From Desulfobacteraceae bacterium (GTDB taxonomy: Bacteria > Desulfobacterota > Desulfobacteria > Desulfobacterales > SURF-7): a stretch of DNA of 64,000 nt. The stretch spans positions 1 through 64,000 of the forward strand of contig QZKS01000055.1 of the NCBI GenBank assembly GCA_003599865.1. Direction: 5' to 3'. Of the stretch, positions 24,509-33,015 are shown piece after piece (position 1 is the stretch's first letter; each line of letters starts with the position of its first letter). The notes under the pieces are model-generated. The model was not told the DNA's origin, did no database searches, and saw only the letters and a list, made by a program, of their open reading frames with translations. The position numbers and the translations under genes are program-made.

Positions 24509-25315
24509 ATGATTGATTTATCCACGATTGACTATTCCGTTCTAGACAGGCCGGAGATATCGAACTGCCTGTTCCATCCCAGACCCGATGTCGCCGCTTT
24601 TCCATCTTCAGGCCCGGACGCAGTTATCAGAATCCCGGTTGAGGAAGGGATCCGGATCGGGGCAAAATTCCATGTGTTCGACAAGGCTTCGCCCGTCATT
24701 TTGTTTTTTCACGGGAACGGGGAGATTGTTTCGGATTACGACGATATGGCCATGATCTATCAGCGTATGAAGATCAATTTTTTTCCGGTGGACTATCGTG
24801 GATATGGTCTGTCGGACGGTTTTCCAACTGTAACCTCCATGCTGCGCGATGCCCATATGATTTTTTGTTTTGTAAAAGAGTGGCTGGATCAACATGGTCT
24901 TTCCGGACCGCTGGTCGTCATGGGTCGGTCCCTGGGCAGTGCTTCGGCGCTGGAAATTGCGGCATCATACCCGGATCGGATTTCCGGACTGGTTATTGAA
25001 AGCGGTTTCGCTTTTGCGGTTCCTCTCCTGAGACTTGTTGGAGTGGATGTAGATCATCTCGGAATCACAGAAGAAAGTTCTATGGGCAATCTCGACAAGA
25101 TGAGAAACAATCGGAAGCCGGCCAGGATCATCCATGCGGAATTTGATCATATCATTCCTTATTCAGATGGTGTTGCTCTTTATGATGCCTGTCCGGTCCG
25201 GGATAAAAAACTGGTAATGATCGAAGGCGCAGACCATAATTCGATTTTTTATCACGGCATGGAGCTGTATATGAAGACCATCAGGGATTTTCTTTATGGT
25301 GAAAATCCGCTTTGA
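24509..25315 (+). CDS. Alpha/beta hydrolase
   Basis: A 268-residue cytoplasmic serine hydrolase. VILFFHGNGE forms the oxyanion-hole region, the nucleophile Ser is in VMGRSLGSAS (about 136), the acid is Asp in HAEFDHIIP and the base is His in GADHNSIF. It resembles the BEM46/FrsA-like group; the substrate is unknown. It has its own promoter and ends at a bidirectional hairpin in which its stop codon lies. Confidence 0.75.
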   Translation: MIDLSTIDYSVLDRPEISNCLFHPRPDVAAFPSSGPDAVIRIPVEEGIRIGAKFHVFDKASPVILFFHGNGEIVSDYDDMAMIYQRMKINFFPVDYRGYGLSDGFPTVTSMLRDAHMIFCFVKEWLDQHGLSGPLVVMGRSLGSASALEIAASYPDRISGLVIESGFAFAVPLLRLVGVDVDHLGITEESSMGNLDKMRNNRKPARIIHAEFDHIIPYSDGVALYDACPVRDKKLVMIEGADHNSIFYHGMELYMKTIRDFLYGENPL

Positions 25316-25323
25316 AGCGGATT
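25304..25323. terminator. Hairpin between hydrolase gene and feo operon
   Basis: A perfect 8-bp stem (AATCCGCT / AGCGGATT) with a 4-nt loop. Read on the minus strand it is followed by four T residues, so it could terminate the feoB-regulator transcript. On the plus strand it contains the hydrolase stop codon but lacks a T-run. Confidence 0.45.
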
Positions 25324-25369
25324 CGGTTCAGTCCCATAGCTGAGGTTGTATCCATCCGGTCTTATGCGG

Positions 25370-26029
25370 TCACCCATCCTCCTTGATTTCCCAGACGAAA
25401 ATATTTTTGGCTATTTCCTGATCAAGGGCCAGTTCCGTATTTTCAAATTTAATACAAAACGCAGGGCTTTTCCGATGAACGGTTACGATGATCCCGGGTT
25501 GAAGTCCGATTGACAAGAGCTGATGCATATTGGAGTGACTCCCCGGCTTGATGTAGGTGATTTTTCCTTTTTTGCCGGGTTTGATATCCGTCAGGCTGAC
25601 CACTACATTGCTGACCTCCCGAAGGTTTCTTTTGCAGCAGCGACCCTTTGGAATAGGCTTTCCGTCAGGGCAGAGCTCCGGATGACCCAGCAGGGTGCAT
25701 ATGGAATCCTCCACTTCCGGAACCAGGCTGTGTTCAACCTTGCAGGCAACTTCCTCCATTGCCGCATCCTTCAGCTTGAGAATGCTGGACACCAGAACCT
25801 CCGCCAGGCGATGGCGCCGGATGATTTCCTGTGCAGAGGCGTTTCCGTTTTTGGAAAACAGAATGTTGTCTTTATTAATAATGATCATTCCCAGATTTTC
25901 CAGATCCGTAAGGTCATTTTCCGTAAAATCCACGGAACAGTTTTTTCGTATGGAATCAATGGAGGTTTCTTCCTGCTCTGCAGCGCACCAGATCGCTTCC
26001 ATGATTTCTTCCAGTTTTTCATGTAACAT
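25370..26029 (-). CDS. DtxR-family metal regulator with C-terminal FeoA/SH3 domain
   Basis: About 219 residues. The N-terminal helix-turn-helix region is divergent (about 1-65). The dimerisation/metal domain matches DtxR: RRHRLAEVLV, KVEHSLVPEVEDSICTLLGHPELCPDGKPIP. A FeoA-type SH3 domain (about 145-219) carries LTDIKPGKKGKITYI and LLSIGLQPG. It probably senses Fe2+ and controls or modulates the FeoB importer encoded 33 bp upstream in the same operon. The ATG at 26029 is preferred to the one at 26092, which lies within feoB, because AAGGAG stands 7 bases before it. Confidence 0.8.
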   Translation of the reverse strand: MLHEKLEEIMEAIWCAAEQEETSIDSIRKNCSVDFTENDLTDLENLGMIIINKDNILFSKNGNASAQEIIRRHRLAEVLVSSILKLKDAAMEEVACKVEHSLVPEVEDSICTLLGHPELCPDGKPIPKGRCCKRNLREVSNVVVSLTDIKPGKKGKITYIKPGSHSNMHQLLSIGLQPGIIVTVHRKSPAFCIKFENTELALDQEIAKNIFVWEIKEDG

Positions 26030-26061
26030 GTTTGTCTCCTTCCGGTTACCGGTTTGGCCGG

Positions 26062-28047
26062 TCAGGTGAATGTGATTCCCAGTGTGCGGCATATAAAATT
26101 CACAGCCGTACCCACCAGAACGGCATAGATCATGACCGATCCGAGAATGGATGCCGCGGCTTTTGTCCCTCGCTCCTTGAACAGGATAATGGTTGCATTG
26201 ATACAGGGGGAGAGAAAGGTCATGACCAGCAGGTTGACGACCAGCTGAAGGTTATCATAATAATGGCTTAAATGCTCAATTTCCGTAGCCCCGCTCTCCC
26301 GGCGGATCATGGTTTTAATAAACACCTGGACACTCTTTTCCGGAAGGCCCATCAGATCGCTGGTGATTGGTTTGAAGATTTTCTCCAGCAGGGCAAGACC
26401 TCCCAGACGGTCAAACAGAAAAACAAGAAATGAGGCAAAGATAAAGACCGGTATCGCTTCTTTCATGAAGAAATAGGTTTTTAAGGCAGCGGTTTTTACA
26501 ATTTGGCCGGGTTTGGGTAATCGCATATTGGGCAATACCATCAAAAGGGGGGAGCGTTTGCCGGGCAGGATTTTATTGGCCAATAACCCGGCGACAAAAA
26601 TCTGAGAAAATATGATGCCGAATACGGCGATGGAAGCGGAAATCGGCATTTTCCCCAGGATAATGAACATGACGGCAATCAGAGGAGCGCAGGGCATGCC
26701 CAGGAGAAGAAGGAAGGTGGCGATGTTTTTTTCTTTTTCCGTATCCAGCATCCGGGTGGTCAGTATGGCCATGGTGACACAGGAAAAACCCATGACCAGC
26801 GGGATCACACCCTTGCCGTTCAGACCCATTTGCTGAAAGACCTTGTCCAGAAGTATGGAAAGCCTTGACAGATATCCGGAATCCTCCAATATCCCAAATG
26901 CAATATAAAAACAGAATAATACCGGAAGGACCAGGCCCAGGGCCAGAAAAACGCCGGTCGGCAGTATCCCGAAATCAGGGTCAATCATCATATCCCGGAT
27001 GAATTCATTGGGAATCGGGGATACCAGTTTTTGGGTAAGGGGGATCAGGATCGCTTCAAAAATGTTTGCATTAATGGCGTCCACCAGATATGTCGCACCA
27101 AATGAACCCACGAACAGGTATAACAGGTACAGCATGATGACGGCAATGGGGATGCCGGTTGCAAAACTGGTACACCGGTCTCCGAATTTGGCAATGAACG
27201 AGCTTTTCAAGGGGGGTTCGTCGGTCTGGATTTCAGCCACGACTTTTTCCGCTTTTTTGTAGAACAGATTGGTCAGCAGAATGCTGATATCCATATTTTT
27301 TGCCCGGTTGTGTTGTGATGCAAGACGTTTCAACTGCATCAGCATTCCGGGGCCAAATCGTTTCTCGATATATTTTTCAATCCCCTGGTCTCCGGATAAC
27401 AGCAGAATACCGATAATCCTGGGGCAGGATTCTTCCGCCTGCAATAAATTTTCAACAGCAGACAGATAGGTTTTTATCCAGTCCGGGTATTCGATCAAAC
27501 GATTGGCAACTTTCATTTCGGAAAGCCCTGAAATCAGTTTTTTAACGCCGATTCCATCCCTTGCAATGGTTTTAACGACATTGATACCCAGGATAGCGGA
27601 TAACTTTCTGGTGTCGATCCCTATGCCCAGAGAGGCGGATTCGTCGATCATGTTTACATCCAGGATCATGGGAATTCCGAATTCCGCATATTGAAGTGCA
27701 ATCGCAAGGGATCTTTTCATGTTTTTTGCGTCCGCAACGACGATGACTCCTTTGATATTACAGTATCCATTGGCCTGGAGTATAATATTTCTGGAAATCT
27801 GGGCATCTTCGTTTGCTGTAAATATGGAATAGATCCCGGGGGTGTCGTAGGCGGTATAATCCGTCCCCATGATTCGTGAAGATGAAACCGTGACCGTATT
27901 GCCGGGAATGTTCAAACCGACTGTCTTTCCCTTGCACATTCTTTGAAACAGGGTCGTTTTCCCGACATTCATGTTTCCGACAACAGCAATTCCCGGGTCT
28001 GGATTGGAACAGGAGTTGTTTCCGCTGCGGCCGGCCATATTACTCAT
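26062..28047 (-). CDS. feoB: Ferrous iron transport protein B
   Basis: A protein of about 661 residues: an N-terminal cytoplasmic G domain and a C-terminal membrane domain with multiple helices and Gate motifs. G1 is GNMNVGKTTLF, G3 is DTPGIYSI and G4 is NMID. The core helices carry PVLFCFYIAFGILEDSGYLSR-type sequence and MGFSCVTMAI, with the conserved Cys. It imports Fe2+ driven by nucleotide hydrolysis. It is shorter than the 770-residue enteric FeoB. The ATG at 28047 is chosen over a TTG at 28077. No separate feoA is seen; a FeoA domain is fused to the regulator downstream. Confidence 0.9.
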   Translation of the reverse strand: MSNMAGRSGNNSCSNPDPGIAVVGNMNVGKTTLFQRMCKGKTVGLNIPGNTVTVSSSRIMGTDYTAYDTPGIYSIFTANEDAQISRNIILQANGYCNIKGVIVVADAKNMKRSLAIALQYAEFGIPMILDVNMIDESASLGIGIDTRKLSAILGINVVKTIARDGIGVKKLISGLSEMKVANRLIEYPDWIKTYLSAVENLLQAEESCPRIIGILLLSGDQGIEKYIEKRFGPGMLMQLKRLASQHNRAKNMDISILLTNLFYKKAEKVVAEIQTDEPPLKSSFIAKFGDRCTSFATGIPIAVIMLYLLYLFVGSFGATYLVDAINANIFEAILIPLTQKLVSPIPNEFIRDMMIDPDFGILPTGVFLALGLVLPVLFCFYIAFGILEDSGYLSRLSILLDKVFQQMGLNGKGVIPLVMGFSCVTMAILTTRMLDTEKEKNIATFLLLLGMPCAPLIAVMFIILGKMPISASIAVFGIIFSQIFVAGLLANKILPGKRSPLLMVLPNMRLPKPGQIVKTAALKTYFFMKEAIPVFIFASFLVFLFDRLGGLALLEKIFKPITSDLMGLPEKSVQVFIKTMIRRESGATEIEHLSHYYDNLQLVVNLLVMTFLSPCINATIILFKERGTKAAASILGSVMIYAVLVGTAVNFICRTLGITFT

Positions 28048-28212
28048 ATCTGTTTTTTCCTTCTTTTTTTGAATCAATAAAAATTTGTTTTTTTCACCCT
28101 TGTTCAGCGTCCGACCTTTTTCTCATAATAATAGTTTCTTGGCAAGTAAAAAGTTAGACATATAATACTTAGTGATGTTCATAGAAAAAAATTAGGGTTA
28201 AATGTTTTTTTG

Positions 28213-28240
28213 TTTTGACTTTTCCATCAGGAAATATAAT
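28213..28240 (+). promoter_or_regulatory. Possible promoter of the second DtxR regulator
   Basis: A perfect TATAAT at 28235-28240 is preceded by overlapping -35 candidates, TTTTGA (16-bp spacer) and TTGACT (14-bp spacer). TTAGGGTTAA just upstream (28192-28201) resembles a DtxR half-site, but no full palindrome is present. Confidence 0.4.
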
Positions 28241-28315
28241 AAAATCAAAGATGATGGAAAAAGAATGCCTGACCGATACAATAAGAAGTATTGTAAAAAA
28301 ATCCAGAGAGGGACT

Positions 28316-28813
28316 ATGAATAAAGAAAAAAAACTATCGGAAAGCCTTGAAGATTACCTTGAAGTCATACTCGAACTGGAAACCACCCAGAAGGTGGCAA
28401 GGGCAAAAGATATCGCTGAAAAAACAGGGGTGAAGCGGGGTTCGGTCACCAGCGCCCTGAAGAGCCTTGGGGAAAAGAAGCTGATCCATTATGAACCATA
28501 CAGCTATGTTACCCTGACTTCGGAAGGAAAAAAAATAGCGGAGGAAATTCGATTCCGCCATTCCGTTCTAAAGGATTTTCTCCACAAACTGCTGCAGATC
28601 GATGAAGCGACAGCAGAGGCAAATGCCTGTCGAATGGAGCATGCGGTTGATCAGGAGACACTCGACCGCCTGGTGCGGTTCTTCGATTTTGTGTTCACAT
28701 GTCCGCGGACCGGTGAAGACTGGATCCGGACATTTATGAAACAGTGCGGAAAACGGAAACCGGATCCCAAAATCTGTGAAAAATGCATGGATATGTCTTA
28801 CGGAAGGAAGTGA
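28316..28813 (+). CDS. DtxR/MntR-family metal-dependent regulator
   Basis: About 165 residues. The winged helix (about 1-70) has DIAEKTGVKRGSVTSALKSL. The metal-binding dimer domain has EIRFRHSVLKDFLHKLL and ACRMEHAVDQETLDRLVRF. The C-terminus ends with a CxxC-like cysteine patch (KICEKCMDM), unusual for the family. It lies divergent to feoB and probably controls iron or manganese homeostasis. An upstream in-frame ATG at 28202 is rejected because GAGAGGG precedes the ATG at 28316 and homology starts there. Confidence 0.82.
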   Translation: MNKEKKLSESLEDYLEVILELETTQKVARAKDIAEKTGVKRGSVTSALKSLGEKKLIHYEPYSYVTLTSEGKKIAEEIRFRHSVLKDFLHKLLQIDEATAEANACRMEHAVDQETLDRLVRFFDFVFTCPRTGEDWIRTFMKQCGKRKPDPKICEKCMDMSYGRK

Positions 28814-28894
28814 TCGGGCATGCCGTTTTGTCCATGAAGGACAAAATTACCGGATACCGCATGTTTTCAGACGATTGCAAAGAGGTAATGATTC

Positions 28895-30175
28895 ATGGCG
28901 TATGGGGATTCCCACCATTATACCCGGCTCATTCAAAGGCTGAACCGGTTTCCTTTGTGCGCACCTCCCGGGAAATATCTCTATCGGATTCTGCGGATGC
29001 TCTTTTCGGAAAAAGAAGCCCGCTATGTATCCTTACTGCCCATCAAGCCGTTTACGAGCAGGACGGCTTCCGGCATTTGGAAAACAGGCAGGCGCGAAAC
29101 AAAGCAGATCCTGAATACACTGGCTGATCGGGGGATATTGCTGGACATCGAACAAAACGGTGAGGCCTGCTATGTCCTGCCGCCGCCCATGGCCGGTTTT
29201 TTTGAGTTTTCCATGATGCGTGTCCGGCAGGATATCAATCAGAAAGCCCTTGCCGAGCTTTTTTATCAATATCTGAATGAGGAAGAAGCCTTTATCCGGG
29301 ATTTATTTTCCATGGGGCAGACCCGACTGGGCCGGGTGTTTGTCAATGAGTCCATTATACCGGAAGATCATGCGGTCTATGTGTTGGATTACGAGAAAGC
29401 GAGTTCCGTCATTCAGGAAGCCGGCCATATCAGTATCAGCCTGTGCTATTGCCGTCATAAAATGGCCAACCTGAACCGGTCATGCAAAGCCCCTCTTAAT
29501 ATCTGCATGACCTTCAACAGGGTTGCCGCCTCCCTGATCAAACACGGTATCGGAAGATCGGTCTGTGTTTCCGAATGCATGGACTTGCTGCAAAAAGCAT
29601 ATGATTACAACCTGGTTCAGTTCGGCGAAAATATACGGGATCAGGTTCATTTTATCTGTAACTGCTGCGGCTGCTGCTGTGAGGCGATGCTGGCAGCCAA
29701 ACGGTTTGCCTCTTACCGGCCCATCCATACCTCTAATTTTATTGCCGTGATTGACAGCCGGACCTGTATGGGCTGCGGCCAATGTGTTGCGGTTTGTCCC
29801 ATCAATGCCATTGAACTGACCCCGATTTCTTCAGATCATGATTCACGGAAGCACAAGGCCCGGATCAATCCGGATCTGTGCCTGGGATGCGGGGTGTGTG
29901 TCCGGAATTGCAGGATGAATTCGATCTCCATGGATCGGAGAAAAGAACGTGTGGTCACCCCTTTGAATACGATCCATAATTTCGTCATCATGGCGATTGA
30001 GAGAGGCAAGCTGCATCATTTTATTTTTGACAATCAGGCGTTGCTCAGTCATCGGATGATGGCCGCCATCCTTGGGGTGATTATCAAGCTGCCGCCGATC
30101 CAGCAGGCCCTTGCCAGGGAACAGGTTAAATCCAGATATCTCGAATACCTGATTTCAAAATCAAAGTATCGATAG
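28895..30175 (+). CDS. Ferredoxin-like 4Fe-4S protein with N-terminal winged-helix-like region
   Basis: A 426-residue cytoplasmic Fe-S protein. Residues 1-130 look like a helix-turn-helix/winged-helix module (GRRETKQILNTLADRGILLDI). The central part has scattered cysteines (SLCYCRHKM, RSCKAPLNICM, VCVSECMDLL) and the striking CNCCGCCC cluster near 252. Two classical 4Fe-4S motifs follow: CMGCGQCVAVCP and CLGCGVCVRNCR. The architecture is familiar from sulfate reducers, but no function is established here. It may couple redox state to regulation or electron transfer. It lies 81 bp after the DtxR gene with GAGG before the ATG and may be co-transcribed. Confidence 0.78.
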   Translation: MAYGDSHHYTRLIQRLNRFPLCAPPGKYLYRILRMLFSEKEARYVSLLPIKPFTSRTASGIWKTGRRETKQILNTLADRGILLDIEQNGEACYVLPPPMAGFFEFSMMRVRQDINQKALAELFYQYLNEEEAFIRDLFSMGQTRLGRVFVNESIIPEDHAVYVLDYEKASSVIQEAGHISISLCYCRHKMANLNRSCKAPLNICMTFNRVAASLIKHGIGRSVCVSECMDLLQKAYDYNLVQFGENIRDQVHFICNCCGCCCEAMLAAKRFASYRPIHTSNFIAVIDSRTCMGCGQCVAVCPINAIELTPISSDHDSRKHKARINPDLCLGCGVCVRNCRMNSISMDRRKERVVTPLNTIHNFVIMAIERGKLHHFIFDNQALLSHRMMAAILGVIIKLPPIQQALAREQVKSRYLEYLISKSKYR

Positions 30176-30317
30176 CGATTCATTCCACCATTCACTCTTT
30201 GCGTGCCGTTGTGTGTCAAAGATCGATGCCGCATGCAGGGTTTTCCCCGGAATCATCTTGCTCTGATCTGCCTGTCTGTGATAAGGCTTCGATTTTTTTC
30301 ATGGAGTTTGAATAACA

Positions 30318-31949
30318 ATGATACATCTGAACAAAATAAGCAAACAGTATGGATCACAGATCCTTTTCAATAACGTTAGTTTTCAGATTTTAACAGGGAC
30401 CTGCACGGGACTGGTCGGACCAAACGGCGCCGGAAAAACCACCTTGTTCCGTCTGATTGTTGGAGAAGAGGGGGCGGATCAGGGTGATATCATCTGTTCG
30501 AAGCAGACCCGGATCGGTTATTTTTCCCAGGATGTGGGAGAGATGAAAGGCCGGACAGCCCTTACGGAAGTGATGGCGGTAGCCTCTGACGTGGTCCGTC
30601 TGGGCGACGAGATCCGGATCATGGAAAATACCATGGCTGAGCCCATGGACGACGACTCCATGTCGACACTCCTCAAGCGGTATGGCGATGTTGTAGAAGA
30701 ATTCGAGCGCCAGGGCGGCTACGATCTGGAAAGCCGGGCCCAGGCTATTTTAACCGGTCTCGGCATCGGACCCGATGATTACAATCGTCCGGTGGAATCC
30801 TTCAGCGGGGGCTGGAAAATGCGGATTGCCTTGGCCGGAATACTTACGGTTCAACCGGATGTGCTGCTTCTTGATGAACCGACCAATCATCTGGACTTGG
30901 AATCCATTGTCTGGCTTGAAAACTGGCTGGCCAACGATTTCAAAGGGGCTGTGCTCATGACCTGCCACGACCATGATTTTATGAACCGCTTGGTCACCCG
31001 TATTGTGGAAGTGGCCAACCGCACCGTGACCGTGTATAGCGGAAATTACGATTTTTATATCCGGGAGCGTGAAATCCGTCGGGAACAACTATTGGCCGGT
31101 TATCGCCGCCAGAATGACATGCTGGCCAAAGAAGAGGAGTTTATCGCCCGGTTCGCGGCCCGGGCCTCACACGCAGCCCAGGTCCAGTCACGGGTTAAAA
31201 AAATCGAAAAGATTGAACGGATCGAAATCCCGCCCGAGCAGAAACGTATTGTTTTTTCATTTGCCGAGCCTCCCCGTTCCGGTGATGATGTTATCGCCTT
31301 GTCCAAAGTTGGAAAAATCTGGTCCCTGCCTGATGGGAGTGAAAAATCCGTGTTTGGCGGTGTATCCGGCATGATCCGGCGGGGAGATAAAATTGCGGTG
31401 GTGGGCGTCAATGGTGCAGGGAAATCAACCTTCCTCAAAGTGCTGGCCGGGGAGACCCAGGCCACCAGCGGAACAGTGACCATGGGAGCCAATGTCGGCA
31501 TCGGTTATTTCAGCCAGCATGCCATGGATATACTCGATCCGAAAAAAACCGTGTTTGAAACCGTTCAGGATGTTATTCCCTTGGCCAATTTCGGTGTGAT
31601 ACGAAACCTCTGTGCCGCCTTTCTGTTTCCGGGAGACAGTGTCGAAAAGCGCATCGCCATGCTGTCGGGCGGTGAAAAAAGCAGAGTCGTCCTGGCCACC
31701 CTTTTCGCCCGGCCCATCAATCTCCTGATCCTCGACGAACCCACCAACCATCTGGATATTTTAGCCAGAGAAGTTCTGCTTGAAACCCTTATATCCTTTG
31801 CCGGAACCGTGGTCATTGTCAGTCATGACCGACATTTTCTGAGATCTCTGGTTTCACGTGTCTTCGCCATCGACCACGGCGAAATGATCGCCTACGAAGG
31901 CGACTATGTCTACTACCAGAGCAAAGCCCGGGAGCAGGGCTGCCTGTAA
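30318..31949 (+). CDS. ABC-F family ATPase (translation factor type)
   Basis: A 543-residue soluble protein with two ABC domains and no membrane segments. Domain 1 has GPNGAGKTT, FSGGWKMR and LLDEPTNHLD; domain 2 has GVNGAGKST, LSGGEKSRV and ILDEPTNHLD. The linker between them (about 235-320) has the charged helices typical of the P-site tRNA interaction motif. ABC-F proteins bind the ribosomal E site. Resistance-type extended linkers are not seen, so an EttA/Uup/YbiT-like housekeeping role is more likely than drug resistance. Confidence 0.88.
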   Translation: MIHLNKISKQYGSQILFNNVSFQILTGTCTGLVGPNGAGKTTLFRLIVGEEGADQGDIICSKQTRIGYFSQDVGEMKGRTALTEVMAVASDVVRLGDEIRIMENTMAEPMDDDSMSTLLKRYGDVVEEFERQGGYDLESRAQAILTGLGIGPDDYNRPVESFSGGWKMRIALAGILTVQPDVLLLDEPTNHLDLESIVWLENWLANDFKGAVLMTCHDHDFMNRLVTRIVEVANRTVTVYSGNYDFYIREREIRREQLLAGYRRQNDMLAKEEEFIARFAARASHAAQVQSRVKKIEKIERIEIPPEQKRIVFSFAEPPRSGDDVIALSKVGKIWSLPDGSEKSVFGGVSGMIRRGDKIAVVGVNGAGKSTFLKVLAGETQATSGTVTMGANVGIGYFSQHAMDILDPKKTVFETVQDVIPLANFGVIRNLCAAFLFPGDSVEKRIAMLSGGEKSRVVLATLFARPINLLILDEPTNHLDILAREVLLETLISFAGTVVIVSHDRHFLRSLVSRVFAIDHGEMIAYEGDYVYYQSKAREQGCL

Positions 31950-31964
31950 ACCGTTTGGCCGGAT

Positions 31965-32855
31965 CTATTTTTTGACCCTCATCGGATTGAACTGGCTGAT
32001 CAATACACCGATGAGTACGCAACCAGAAGCAAGATACTGGGAAACAGTAAACCGTTCACTCAGAATCAGCCAACCCAGAACAACGGCAAACACCGGTATC
32101 AGGTTGACGAATGCGGATGCCTTTCCGGCTGAAATTCTGCTCACGCCATAGTTGTATAAACCATACGCTCCCAGGGTGATGAAAACACCAAGGTACAGGA
32201 TTGCCGCAAAGGGGATCGGATGAAATTCATGGGGCAGGGTGGTGGAAGGCAGAAACAGAAACGGCAGGTAAAAAAGGGACCCGGCGATGGCCTGAATGCC
32301 GGTCAGGAAAAGGGGCGGGTAAAATGCCGTCAATCGTTTTAAAATAAGGGTGTATCCGGTGGCACAAAGCATTGCCAGAAATTCGAAAAAGTTGCCGAGA
32401 AGCGGATTCGGAGCGGACTGGGAAGGACTGCCGCCCATGCTGAGCCAGACGGCTCCGGAAATGGAAATGACAAAACCGGCGATGGTCTGCCAATGCAGAT
32501 ATTCTTTCAGAAAAATCCTTGCTCCGATTGCAACCAGCAAGGGAAGAACGGCTGTGATCATTCCGGCCTGGGAGGCGGTTGTGTTCTCAATGGCCCTGAT
32601 TTCGAACAGAAAATACAGACATGGCTCAAAAAGCACCATCACGGCGATCCATTTCAGATCCCGGGTTTTCCATTCCAATGTCTTGAACTGATAGGCAATC
32701 AGAAGAAAAAAGACGCTTGCCACCATCATCCGGCCGAAAATGACGATCATGGGGTCATAGAACCGGATGGCAAATTTCAGCGCAACAAACGAGCTGGCCC
32801 ATAAAATCATTGCCGTGATTAAAGCGAGTATGGGCCGCAGGGTGGAATTTTTCAT
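31965..32855 (-). CDS. EamA/DMT-superfamily transporter
   Basis: A 296-residue inner-membrane protein with ten predicted helices arranged as two EamA repeats (about 5-140 and 155-285). ILWASSFVALKFAIRF opens repeat 1 and LIPVFAVVLGWLILSE closes repeat 2. These proteins export metabolites or amino acids; the substrate is unknown. It is divergent from fadR, with 160 bp between starts, so the FadR operator could also influence it. It converges on the ABC-F gene with 15 bp between stops. Confidence 0.82.
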   Translation of the reverse strand: MKNSTLRPILALITAMILWASSFVALKFAIRFYDPMIVIFGRMMVASVFFLLIAYQFKTLEWKTRDLKWIAVMVLFEPCLYFLFEIRAIENTTASQAGMITAVLPLLVAIGARIFLKEYLHWQTIAGFVISISGAVWLSMGGSPSQSAPNPLLGNFFEFLAMLCATGYTLILKRLTAFYPPLFLTGIQAIAGSLFYLPFLFLPSTTLPHEFHPIPFAAILYLGVFITLGAYGLYNYGVSRISAGKASAFVNLIPVFAVVLGWLILSERFTVSQYLASGCVLIGVLISQFNPMRVKK

Positions 32856-32959
32856 GCTGTCACTGTTTCCGAAGGTTAAAAAACGAAATGATGCATTATC
32901 AGCAATACTTCCTGAAATAAAGAAAAAAGAACAGATGGGTTCCTGTCTGAAATTCGGTA

Positions 32960-32988
32960 TTGATTTATGGAAAACTAAGTGGTATGAC
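32960..32988 (+). promoter_or_regulatory. Promoter of fadR operon
   Basis: TTGATT at 32960-32965 and TATGAC at 32983-32988 with a 17-bp spacer. The FadR-type palindrome at 32976-32994 overlaps the -10 element and start site, so bound FadR would block polymerase. Confidence 0.5.
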
Positions 32989-32994
32989 CTCTTA
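32976..32994 (+). promoter_or_regulatory. FadR-type operator (inverted repeat)
   Basis: A 19-bp imperfect palindrome with arms TAAGTGGTA and GACCTCTTA (7 of 9 positions pair) around a central T. The core GGTATGACC closely follows the enterobacterial FadR consensus, TGGTC-N-GACCA. It overlaps the -10 box and lies 21 bp before fadR, suggesting autoregulation by acyl-CoA-responsive FadR. Confidence 0.6.
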
Positions 32995-33015
32995 CCAGAT
33001 TAAGGAGCACTTTCC

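Noticed and set aside
28192-28201. TTAGGGTTAA as a DtxR operator
   Set aside because: Only a half-site; no second arm at proper spacing, so an operator is not claimed.
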